From positions 1 to 5,036 of the forward strand of contig NZ_JAIOSW010000373.1 in the NCBI RefSeq assembly GCF_021107415.1: a DNA stretch of 5,036 nt, written 5' to 3'. The notes below the pieces were generated by a model, which saw nothing but the letters and a program-made list of their open reading frames with translations, had not been told where the DNA came from and made no database searches. Source of the stretch: Desulfobacula sp. (GTDB lineage Bacteria; Desulfobacterota; Desulfobacteria; Desulfobacterales; Desulfobacteraceae). How positions within the stretch are numbered: the first letter of the stretch is position 1; the number at the start of each line of letters is the position of its first letter. A program made the translations under genes and the position numbers. Below are positions 1 through 5,036 of this stretch, piece after piece.

Positions 1-2
1 AG

Positions 3-227
3 GAACCCGGCGCATTTTTTCTGAATGCCTATGCTGCAGTACTGGCACTTGCCAATGCCGTTGAGAAGGCAGGATCACTGGACTATGACAAAGTGTCCAA
101 AGCCCTTAAATCAGAATCCGTACAAACACCCATTGGTACTATCAGTTTTGATGAGCGCGGTGATGCAACCGGTACGGGTTTTTCTGTTTTTCAGGTGCAG
201 AATGGTATTTTTGTTGAACTCAAATAG
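3..227 (+). CDS. Branched-chain amino acid-type ABC transporter substrate-binding protein, C-terminal fragment (5' end outside window)
   Basis: The frame is open from the window edge to a TAG at 225-227 and gives the last 74 residues of a protein. Recognisable features are an alanine-rich helix (AYAAVLALANAVEKAGS), then a segment of the type 'D..KVSKAL.S..VQTPIGTISFDERGDATG', and a final short beta strand ending in FVELK. This is the typical C-terminal lobe of LivK/BraC-type periplasmic binding proteins, where the 'TP.G.I.FD..GD' stretch follows a helix that closes the second lobe. Such proteins capture branched-chain amino acids, and in some relatives aromatic or other carboxylates, and deliver them to a LivHMGF permease. 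The signal peptide and most of the ligand pocket lie outside the window, so the ligand cannot be inferred. The gene runs convergently to the AOR operon and ends before the hairpin at 282-316, so it belongs to a different transcript. The family call is fairly secure. Confidence 0.82.
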   Translation, partial: EPGAFFLNAYAAVLALANAVEKAGSLDYDKVSKALKSESVQTPIGTISFDERGDATGTGFSVFQVQNGIFVELK

Positions 228-281
228 TGATTTTAGATGTTGAATCATTTGTTTAATGGCCGGATTAGTGGATTAGTCGTG

Positions 282-316
282 AAGGTCTGCCCCGGCCATT
301 GACCGGGTCAGACCTT
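282..316 (+). terminator. Intrinsic terminator hairpin between convergent genes
   Basis: An 8-bp perfect outer stem (AAGGTCTG at 282-289 with CAGACCTT at 309-316) is followed by a single C/T mismatch (290/308), a 5-bp GC stem (CCCGG at 291-295 with CCGGG at 303-307) and a 7-nt loop. The rightward strand continues with T's (TTTT at 315-318, then GGGTTT), which suits termination of the binding-protein transcript. On the leftward strand the hairpin begins 6 nt after the ferredoxin stop, but the tail there is poor in T. It may therefore stabilise the 3' end of that mRNA or terminate it only weakly. Confidence 0.75.
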
Positions 317-322
317 TTGGGT

Positions 323-823
323 TTAAGCGCTCTTCAGGGCAACTTTATTGCTGGTTGCATGAAGTTTTGCAGCTGCTTCCTGTTTTTTGATGATGGCAAC
401 ATCATCTGCATCAACATACTCAATGGCTTCAACTTCACAAAATCTGACGCACTGGGGATCACCATCACACAGGTCGCATTTGAAGACCTTTCTGTCAATT
501 GAATTGAAACCCATGGCTCCAAACGGACAGATAGCCACACATGAGCGGCAGCCGATACATTTGTCATAATCCACTTCAATTATGTTGAGATCATCATTGC
601 GGGAAATTGCGTTGGCAGGACAGACACTCATGCACGGCGCATCCTGACACTGCTGGCAGGCCATGGGGATGTAGACCCCGTCCATTTCCCATTTCATTAT
701 TCTGATACGGCTTCTGGCCGGGTTTGAAATCCCGTCATGTTTAACCGCACATACCAGTTCACATAATCTGCACCCTGTACATTTTTCAGGGTTTATCATA
801 AGGACTTTATCCTTATTTTCCAT
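323..823 (-). CDS. Four-cluster [4Fe-4S] ferredoxin, electron-transfer partner of the AOR-family enzyme
   Basis: This 166-residue protein has sixteen cysteines in four groups: C15-x2-C-x2-C-x3-C25, C56-x2-C-x4-C-x3-C68, C89-x2-C-x2-C-x3-C99 and C116-x2-C-x5-C-x3-C129. This is the arrangement of the DmsB/HycB/AorA-type polyferredoxin fold, which holds four [4Fe-4S] clusters as an electron wire. There is no signal peptide or membrane segment, so it is expected to be cytoplasmic. The last ~30 residues (after VDADD) are a charged, alanine- and lysine-rich tail without cysteines. It starts 20 nt after the AOR stop, with a good ribosome site (AAAGGAG, 6 nt before ATG), and is the last gene of the operon. 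In known systems (AorA of Aromatoleum AOR, BamC of class II benzoyl-CoA reductase) an Fe-S subunit of this type takes electrons to or from the tungsten subunit. That role here is inferred from adjacency. Confidence 0.9.
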   Translation of the reverse strand: MENKDKVLMINPEKCTGCRLCELVCAVKHDGISNPARSRIRIMKWEMDGVYIPMACQQCQDAPCMSVCPANAISRNDDLNIIEVDYDKCIGCRSCVAICPFGAMGFNSIDRKVFKCDLCDGDPQCVRFCEVEAIEYVDADDVAIIKKQEAAAKLHATSNKVALKSA

Positions 824-843
824 GATATACTCCTTTCAAACTT

Positions 844-2784
844 TTACAGCATATGAGAGGGCTCATTTTCCAGCCCAAGCCGTTTCAGGGTTTTTGCCTT
901 TGGTTTGCCTTTTTTATCAAGTCCTTTGTGCTCGTAAAATTCATCAATCATCACAGTGAATTTTTCCCTGTCTATTGTTAATCCAACAACATCAGGTGCA
1001 CCTCTTCTACAGGGCTCATCAAAATACCGATGATTGATCATATCGCCCTTTTCAAGGTCTTCTCTTGTCAAACCTTCCCTTAAGTTGAAAAGTCTTTCTA
1101 CCATGTTGCTGCGTTCAGAAATATCCCACAGCTCTTCAGGAGTGAACTCAAGCCCTGTATTGTAATACAGTACTTTTGGCCAGTCCTCAAAATTCGGCAG
1201 TGTCGCACCAAGAAATGTGGTGTGGTACTTGCAGATACCCAGACAGTCTACTCCCATGTAGCAGTTTTCCTGCCAGAAAACCTCCCAGGCTTTTCCGATA
1301 TATTCAGTATGCTCGGAAGACAGGGGGCCTTCGTAGGGAATCGGACTGGAATAAATCTTTCTCAAGACTTTTTCAGGCAGATGATAAAGATCGATGGCCG
1401 GACGGCTTCTTAAATGATCAGATCCCCTGGAAGAGGTTGCAATATTCAATGCCAGTGCCGGGGTAGCTCTTTCATCGGAATGAAGGTTGCTCATCCCTTT
1501 TACCTGAATCAGATAATCAAAAGAATTTTTACCAAAGGTTTTAGAAGCGGGAATGCCACCGTTTGCAAGGGCATCAGCAACTTTACCTTTTCTAAAGCAA
1601 ATGCGTTCAATCATTTCAAGAACAGCTTCATCGTTGCCAAACCGAAGATCCAGTCCGTCTGTATCTTTGCTGGAAATAATACCTTCTTCATAAAGTTCCA
1701 TTGCCCATGAAATCAAAGAACCTGTTTCAAGGTTATCCATACCATATTGATCAACAAGATGGTTCCCCACAAGAACCGTTTCAGCCCTCGGCGTGTCTGT
1801 TTCACCGCCAAATGCACCCTGGGATGTATACTCAGGACCTTCGTCATATGTCCCTTTAAGCGGACCTGAAGGAATTCTGTACTGAGCACGGCAATGAACC
1901 TGGCATCCAAAACAACCGGACATATGATAGGGTCCCATTGTCTCTTCACAGATATCATCGATTGCTTCAGGTTCGATATCATCTGCATATTCACACTGGT
2001 TATACTGGAAATTTCTGGTACGAACCCCGCCCCAGGAATTTGTTGCACCCCAGATAAAAGGTGTTCCCAGAGTACCCTGGGTCTTGTTTACCTTTGCAGA
2101 TGTGATCTGATCGATAAAACGCTTGTTATATTCAAGGGCTTCAATGGGATGGGCAATATTAATATCCATGGTTCCCCTGCAGGCAATTGCCTTAAGGTTT
2201 TTGGAACCCATGACAGCCCCCATTCCGGTTCTGCCGCCGGCATTTTTTATACCGGTCATGACATTGGCAAATGCCACAAGATTTTCACCGGCAGGTCCGA
2301 TAACAAGTGCTTTTACTTCCTGATCATTGAGCTCATCACGGATGGCCCATTGGGTATCTGTGGTAGTTTTCCCCCAGATATTTTCTGCATCACGAATTTC
2401 AATTTCACCGTTATGAATATAAATATAACTGGGTTTTTCAGCCTTACCCTTAATCACGAGGTGATGAAATCCCGCCCATGCCATTTCAGGGGCAAAAAAT
2501 CCGCCCATATTAGCGGAGCCCAAAAGTCCTGTTAAAGGAGATTTGGCCATTATATGAGTTCTTGCTGTGGCCGATGCACAGGTTGCCGTAAGGATACCAC
2601 CACTGACGATCAGCGGGTTATCCGGTCCTAACGGATCACAGCCTTTTCCTGAATGATTCAATAACAGATATGCATCAAGCCCTCTACCACCGAGAAATTT
2701 TCTCCTGACATCAAGAGGAATCGGTTTAACCTCTACCTCTCCGGTGGTAAGGTTAATATATGCAATCTTTCTATCTAATGCCAT
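844..2784 (-). CDS. Aldehyde ferredoxin oxidoreductase (AOR) family tungsten/molybdopterin enzyme
   Basis: This is a full-length protein of 646 residues, close to the ~600-660 usual for the family. Domain 1 (about 5-205) has GGRGLDAYLL (32-41), SPLTGLLGSANMGG (82-95), the GPAGENLV..ANVMT stretch (163-177) and AGGRTGMGAVMGSKNLKAI (182-200), all characteristic of the bis-pyranopterin-binding beta barrel. The single [4Fe-4S] cluster ligands are C291-x2-C294-x3-C298 plus C518 in D513-CLGIC. D350 (YGMD) and D513 match the pterin-contacting aspartates. E315/E318 (DEGPEY) and H457 (SSRGSDHLR) are candidate active-site residues. Family reactions include aldehyde to carboxylate oxidation with ferredoxin and, in BamB, low-potential aromatic ring reduction; the substrate cannot be told here. 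I chose the ATG at 2784 over the upstream in-frame ATG at 2826 because GGAGGG lies 8 nt before it, family similarity starts at MALDRKIAYINL, and the extra 14 residues would overlap the upstream gene. There is no signal peptide, and no FAD/NAD subunit gene follows. Confidence 0.93.
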   Translation of the reverse strand: MALDRKIAYINLTTGEVEVKPIPLDVRRKFLGGRGLDAYLLLNHSGKGCDPLGPDNPLIVSGGILTATCASATARTHIMAKSPLTGLLGSANMGGFFAPEMAWAGFHHLVIKGKAEKPSYIYIHNGEIEIRDAENIWGKTTTDTQWAIRDELNDQEVKALVIGPAGENLVAFANVMTGIKNAGGRTGMGAVMGSKNLKAIACRGTMDINIAHPIEALEYNKRFIDQITSAKVNKTQGTLGTPFIWGATNSWGGVRTRNFQYNQCEYADDIEPEAIDDICEETMGPYHMSGCFGCQVHCRAQYRIPSGPLKGTYDEGPEYTSQGAFGGETDTPRAETVLVGNHLVDQYGMDNLETGSLISWAMELYEEGIISSKDTDGLDLRFGNDEAVLEMIERICFRKGKVADALANGGIPASKTFGKNSFDYLIQVKGMSNLHSDERATPALALNIATSSRGSDHLRSRPAIDLYHLPEKVLRKIYSSPIPYEGPLSSEHTEYIGKAWEVFWQENCYMGVDCLGICKYHTTFLGATLPNFEDWPKVLYYNTGLEFTPEELWDISERSNMVERLFNLREGLTREDLEKGDMINHRYFDEPCRRGAPDVVGLTIDREKFTVMIDEFYEHKGLDKKGKPKAKTLKRLGLENEPSHML

Positions 2785-2785
2785 A

Positions 2786-3049
2786 TTATTTACCCTCCAT
2801 CTTCTTTTTAAATGCTGCCTCGGCAATTTTCTTGTTTACTTCCCAGACTGGCCCGCGGATTCTTGGAAAATCCGGACGAATCCATGCCACTCGGAATTCA
2901 CACTTGCAAACCGGGCATTTTACATGTTTGTCTCCCGGTTTTGGTTCCAGCCTGCCCATACAGGTTGGATTATGGCATCTAAATTTACCGTAGGTTCTGG
3001 TTTTACGCAGACTTTCGGCGCCTGACAACTTATTGGTATCGACTGCCAT
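2786..3049 (-). CDS. Small zinc-ribbon (rubredoxin-like) protein, first gene of the AOR operon
   Basis: This 87-residue soluble protein has one metal-binding module: C25-x4-C30, a 14-residue basic/proline-rich loop, then C45-x2-C48 with an extra C50 (KCPVCKCEF). Four or five cysteines in two knuckles suggest a zinc ribbon or a rubredoxin-like site. The first knuckle (CHNPTC) is not the CxxC of a canonical rubredoxin, so zinc is more likely than redox iron. The N-terminus (1-22) is basic and the C-terminal ~30 residues form a likely amphipathic helix rich in K and A. A strong ribosome site (AGGAGGG, 5 nt before ATG) fixes the start. Its TAA is followed by one nucleotide and then the AOR ATG, so the two are almost certainly translationally coupled. 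I do not recognise a named family. A role in AOR assembly, cofactor insertion or electron transfer is speculation from position alone. Confidence 0.8.
   Translation of the reverse strand: MAVDTNKLSGAESLRKTRTYGKFRCHNPTCMGRLEPKPGDKHVKCPVCKCEFRVAWIRPDFPRIRGPVWEVNKKIAEAAFKKKMEGK
2793..2798 (-). promoter_or_regulatory. Ribosome binding site deciding the AOR start
   Basis: GGAGGG on the leftward strand lies 8 nt before the ATG at 2784. It falls inside the last codons (M-E-G-K) of the zinc-ribbon gene, and the stop TAA (2788-2786) is one base from the AOR start. This supports the 646-residue product and translational coupling. Confidence 0.8.
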
Positions 3050-3095
3050 AGTGACCCTCCTTTGTTAAAGTTAAAATTTTTAATTGCTTTTTTGT

Positions 3096-3114
3096 AAAAT
3101 TCATAATAATGAAC
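3096..3114. promoter_or_regulatory. Putative IclR operator 1 (AOR-operon side)
   Basis: AAAATTCATAATAATGAAC contains the perfect inverted repeat TTCAT-AATA-ATGAA (3100-3113). It matches operator 2 (3181-3199) at 16 of 19 positions. It lies at the predicted transcription start of the leftward AOR operon (just downstream of the -10 at 3126-3121), a position that suits repression. Short AT-rich palindromes of about this size are typical IclR-family targets. Assignment to the adjacent regulator is inferred. Confidence 0.55.
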
Positions 3115-3120
3115 ACAAGC

Positions 3121-3151
3121 ATAGTAAATATTATTATTATATGGTTGTCAA
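3121..3151 (-). promoter_or_regulatory. Putative sigma70-type promoter of the zinc-ribbon/AOR/ferredoxin operon
   Basis: On the leftward strand a perfect TTGACA (3151-3146) is followed, after a longish 19-nt spacer, by TACTAT (3126-3121; 4 of 6 to TATAAT). Transcription would begin near 3113, giving a leader of about 60 nt before the ATG at 3049. The weak -10 and long spacer suggest a promoter that is regulated or needs help. The surrounding DNA is very AT-rich, so the -10 choice is uncertain. Confidence 0.5.
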
Positions 3152-3172
3152 GCTAATTTTTAGCTATATTGT
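3145..3172 (+). promoter_or_regulatory. Putative promoter of the iclR-family/prenyltransferase operon
   Basis: TTGTCA (3145-3150; 5 of 6 to TTGACA) is followed by a 16-nt spacer and TATTGT (3167-3172; 4 of 6). A better -10, TATATT (3165-3170), would leave only 14 nt. The -35 shares its bases with the opposite-strand TTGACA, so the two divergent promoters overlap and may compete. Initiation near 3179 would place operator 2 directly at the start of the transcript with a leader of only ~20 nt. Confidence 0.35.
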
Positions 3173-3180
3173 GAAAATTA

Positions 3181-3199
3181 AAAATTCATTATGGTGAAC
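3181..3199. promoter_or_regulatory. Putative IclR operator 2, overlapping the regulator's ribosome site
   Basis: AAAATTCATTATGGTGAAC is the second copy of the 19-bp element, starting 85 bp after the first (3096) in the same orientation. Its arms TTCAT/GTGAA (3185-3198) pair with one mismatch. It ends two bases before the regulator's ATG (3201) and includes the only recognisable, weak ribosome site (GGTG at 3193-3196). Protein bound here would block transcription of its own gene, which points to autoregulation. The function is inferred. Confidence 0.5.
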
Positions 3200-3200
3200 G

Positions 3201-3965
3201 ATGACAAAAAAATATCAAGCGCCAATTGTTAAAAAAGCATTTATTATCCTGAAAGCAATTTCCCAAAGCTCACATGGGTTAAGAATCAGTGAGATTTCAA
3301 GCATGCTGAATATCAGCAAAAGTACAGTCCATGGCATCACAGCTGCCCTGGAAGACCAGGGAGCCATTAACCGCGATTCTGTTTCAAAACGATATACCAT
3401 CGGCATTACCCTCATGGAACTTGGAAAGGCTGCTTATGAGAGAATTGATTTTAAAAATGTTGCCCGACCCATTATGGAGGAATTGATGGAACAATGTCAG
3501 GAGTCTGTATTCCTCGGCATACGAAACGATGACAGGGTAACGGTTATCGACATTGTGGAATCCAGAAAAGACTTTAAAATCACATCTCCCATTGGAACAG
3601 CTCTTCCATTGCTGGCAGGGGCAACCGGAAAATTATTCTTATCCATGATGGAACCAAAGGATTTACAAAAATATTTTGACTCAAATCATTGGGTCAGATT
3701 CACGCCCAATACCATTACCGATCCGAAACAATATGCCAAAGAACTGGAAAAAGTTCGCAAAGCCGGCTTTTCCACTGATGACGAAGAGTATATTTCAGGT
3801 GTCAGAGCGGTTGCAGCTCCCATTAAACAGTATGGTGGCTATATCCCTGCCATCTGGGTAGTTGGATTTAAGGCTTCCATGACCCCTAAAAAGATACCGG
3901 CTATTATCGAACAAACTATAGATGCTGCCGATAGAATCAATAAAAAATTGTCACTCCAGCAATAA
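3201..3965 (+). CDS. IclR-family transcriptional regulator
   Basis: This 254-residue protein is the usual length for the family. Residues ~8-70 form the winged helix-turn-helix: APIVKKAFIILKAI, then the HTH around LRISEISSMLNISKSTVHGI (27-46), and a wing ending in KRYTIG (63-68). Residues ~75-250 are the IclR effector-binding domain, with an F84-K-N-V-A-R-P linker helix, the PIGTALPLLAGATGKLFLS stretch (130-148) and GFSTDDEEYISGVRAVAAPI (189-208), a hallmark of the effector pocket. IclR proteins bind promoter palindromes as dimers or tetramers and respond to small acids or aromatic compounds; the effector here is unknown. The ribosome site is weak (GGTG, 4 nt before ATG) and lies inside operator 2. 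The gene is divergent from the AOR operon and 27 nt upstream of the prenyltransferase, so it probably controls both units. Confidence 0.93.
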   Translation: MTKKYQAPIVKKAFIILKAISQSSHGLRISEISSMLNISKSTVHGITAALEDQGAINRDSVSKRYTIGITLMELGKAAYERIDFKNVARPIMEELMEQCQESVFLGIRNDDRVTVIDIVESRKDFKITSPIGTALPLLAGATGKLFLSMMEPKDLQKYFDSNHWVRFTPNTITDPKQYAKELEKVRKAGFSTDDEEYISGVRAVAAPIKQYGGYIPAIWVVGFKASMTPKKIPAIIEQTIDAADRINKKLSLQQ

Positions 3966-3992
3966 CACCCTATAGCAAGTAGAGGTTAATAA

Positions 3993-4895
3993 ATGAAAGA
4001 TAATAAAAAGAGTGTTGCCCTGGGTTCCATGCGGATACCGTTTCTTGTGCTGCCCCCCACCTGTGTGGGCCTTGGTGTGGCAACAGCTTTATATTCCGGC
4101 GGTACCATTGATATTTTACACCTGGTACTTGTCCTGGTGGGGGCGGTTTTAGCGCATATCAGCGTCAATGCCTTGAATGAATACGATGATTTTAAAACAG
4201 GGCTTGATTTCAAAACCATCCAGACCCCGTTCAGCGGTGGCAGTAAAGCGATTCCCGAAAATCCGGAAAAAGCACATCACGCCCTGATTATCGGCGTGGG
4301 ATCATTGGTTATCACCATTCTTATCGGTTTTTATTTCATATATGTCAGGGGATGGCTACTCCTGCCGGTTGGGTTGTCCGGAGTACTGATTATGATGGCC
4401 TATACCAAGTGGATCACAAAAAGCCCGATCCTTTGTCTCATTGCTCCGGGCCTTGGATTCGGTCACTTGATGGTCATGGGGACGAATTTTGTTTTGACCG
4501 GGACCTATTCATGGACGTCTTTTGCTGTATCCATGGTGCCATTTTTTCTGGTAAGCGATCTGCTTTTGTTAAACCAATTCCCTGATATTGATCCAGACCG
4601 GGAAATCGGCAGAAAACATCTCCCCATTGCTGTGGGGAAAAAGACCTGTGTAATAATTTATGGCCTTTTCCTGGCTTTAACCTATTTTTCCATTGTCGCT
4701 GGATGGCTTTTAGGGCTCATTCCGGTACAGAGCCTTATCTCCCTGATATGTGCAGTCCTTGCGATTTATACATTTGCCGGGGTTAAGAAAAATGCAGATT
4801 CAATTGCGGATCTGATTCCATTTATGGGTAAAAACGTTGTCCTGATCCTGGCGACTCATATCCTGCTTGCCCTAGGTATTATTTTAGGGATTTAG
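3993..4895 (+). CDS. UbiA-superfamily, MenA-like membrane prenyltransferase
   Basis: This 300-residue integral membrane protein has about eight to nine hydrophobic segments. Both aspartate-rich prenyl-diphosphate/Mg2+ motifs are present: N62-E-Y-D-D66-F-K-T-G-L-D72 in the first cytoplasmic loop, resembling MenA's NDY.DFK.G.D with Glu in place of the first Asp, and N194-QFPD198-I-D-P-D202-R-E-I-G-R-K-H-L-P in the second, very like MenA's N..RD...DR..GK.TL. FSGGSKAIPE (80-89) is also typical of MenA-like members. Such enzymes attach a polyprenyl chain to 1,4-dihydroxy-2-naphthoate or related aromatics, making (demethyl)menaquinone. The ribosome site AGAGG lies 7 nt before ATG, and the 27-nt gap to the IclR gene indicates co-transcription. 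It could instead prenylate another aromatic acceptor. No other menaquinone gene is in view, so the acceptor is uncertain. The family call is firm. Confidence 0.88.
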   Translation: MKDNKKSVALGSMRIPFLVLPPTCVGLGVATALYSGGTIDILHLVLVLVGAVLAHISVNALNEYDDFKTGLDFKTIQTPFSGGSKAIPENPEKAHHALIIGVGSLVITILIGFYFIYVRGWLLLPVGLSGVLIMMAYTKWITKSPILCLIAPGLGFGHLMVMGTNFVLTGTYSWTSFAVSMVPFFLVSDLLLLNQFPDIDPDREIGRKHLPIAVGKKTCVIIYGLFLALTYFSIVAGWLLGLIPVQSLISLICAVLAIYTFAGVKKNADSIADLIPFMGKNVVLILATHILLALGIILGI

Positions 4896-5036
4896 CTAAT
4901 TTGACAACACTTCACCAGGATGGCGTACAAAAGGCATTAAACGGATAACTGCCATTGCTGTCATACTTATCATCAAAAGAAAAATTACACTTTGCTCAAA
5001 AGGTGATGTATGGATGACAACATACCCGAACACAAT
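4896..5036 (-). CDS. C-terminal fragment of a probable membrane protein (5' end outside window)
   Basis: The leftward frame is open from the window edge through 46 codons to a TAG at 4898-4896. The fragment contains one clear hydrophobic segment (SVIFLLMISMTAMAVIRLM) followed by a short basic tail (FVRHPGEVLSN), as expected of the last transmembrane helix and cytoplasmic end of a transporter or other polytopic protein. I do not recognise the family. It lacks a start in the window and is short, so its reality rests on the open frame, the sensible membrane-helix composition and the lack of any better candidate in this stretch. Its stop codon directly abuts the TAG of the convergent prenyltransferase gene, leaving no intergenic space. 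Confidence 0.55.
   Translation of the reverse strand: MVFGYVVIHTSPFEQSVIFLLMISMTAMAVIRLMPFVRHPGEVLSN

Noticed and set aside
299..569. Short rightward frames opposite the ferredoxin gene
   Set aside because: They are antisense to a clearly real sixteen-cysteine ferredoxin and begin in the terminator, with no ribosome site or recognisable product.
936..964. AAAATTCA...TGAATTTT inverted repeat (8-bp arms, 13-nt loop) that also contains the operator-like 9-mer AAAATTCAT
   Set aside because: It lies within conserved-looking AOR coding sequence (codons for EKFTV...DEFYE), the spacing differs from the promoter elements, and it is far from any start. It is most simply a coincidence of codons.
1894..2535. 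Long rightward open frame (213 codons) antisense to the AOR gene
   Set aside because: It lies wholly opposite a gene with clear family motifs and its product has no recognisable domain. It is a codon-bias shadow of the AOR frame.
2785..2826. Fourteen-residue N-terminal extension of the AOR (upstream in-frame ATG at 2826)
   Set aside because: It overlaps the zinc-ribbon coding region, is basic and unlike AOR N-termini, and lacks a good ribosome site, whereas the ATG at 2784 has GGAGGG 8 nt upstream.
3071..3083. TTAAAA-T-TTTTAA palindrome in the leader of the AOR operon
   Set aside because: It is pure A/T in a very AT-rich leader; such palindromes are expected by chance and would form no stable RNA structure.
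4870..4890. CCCTA...TAGGG short hairpin near the end of the prenyltransferase gene as a possible terminator
   Set aside because: The stem is only five pairs with a long loop, lies inside the coding region and lacks a T-run after it.

Overview
The window reads as chromosome from an anaerobic, mesophilic bacterium with moderate GC coding DNA and AT-rich intergenic DNA. A sulfate-reducing Desulfobacterota (Desulfobacterales-like) host is my best guess. The guess rests on the combination of a tungsten/molybdopterin aldehyde:ferredoxin oxidoreductase (AOR) family enzyme, a four-cluster ferredoxin, a MenA-like prenyltransferase and a Liv-type substrate-binding protein. It is an inference, not a demonstrated assignment.

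Layout. Positions 3-227 (+) hold the C-terminal end of a branched-chain amino acid-type ABC transporter substrate-binding protein. It is followed by a strong hairpin at 282-316, placed as a terminator between convergent genes. Positions 323-3049 (-) form a tight three-gene operon. In transcription order these are a small zinc-ribbon protein (3049-2786), a full-length AOR-family enzyme (2784-844, 1 nt after the previous stop) and a ferredoxin with four [4Fe-4S] sites (823-323, 20 nt later). A 151-bp AT-rich divergent promoter region (3050-3200) separates this operon from a rightward pair: an IclR-family regulator (3201-3965) and, 27 nt later, a UbiA/MenA-like membrane prenyltransferase (3993-4895). 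The right edge (5036-4896, -) holds the C-terminal end of a probable membrane protein whose stop codon directly abuts the prenyltransferase stop.

How the parts may work together. The AOR would oxidise an aldehyde, or catalyse another low-potential reaction known in this family such as that of BamB, and pass electrons to its own ferredoxin. No FAD/NAD(P) subunit is encoded beside it. The IclR protein probably controls both divergent transcripts. The promoter region holds two near-identical 19-bp near-palindromes exactly 85 bp apart, lying symmetrically around a shared -35 region and just downstream of the two predicted transcription starts. This operator layout, together with the AOR/zinc-ribbon/ferredoxin and IclR/prenyltransferase pairing, is the most interesting part of the window. 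The enzyme's substrate and the reason for a quinone-type prenyltransferase in the locus cannot be read from the sequence.
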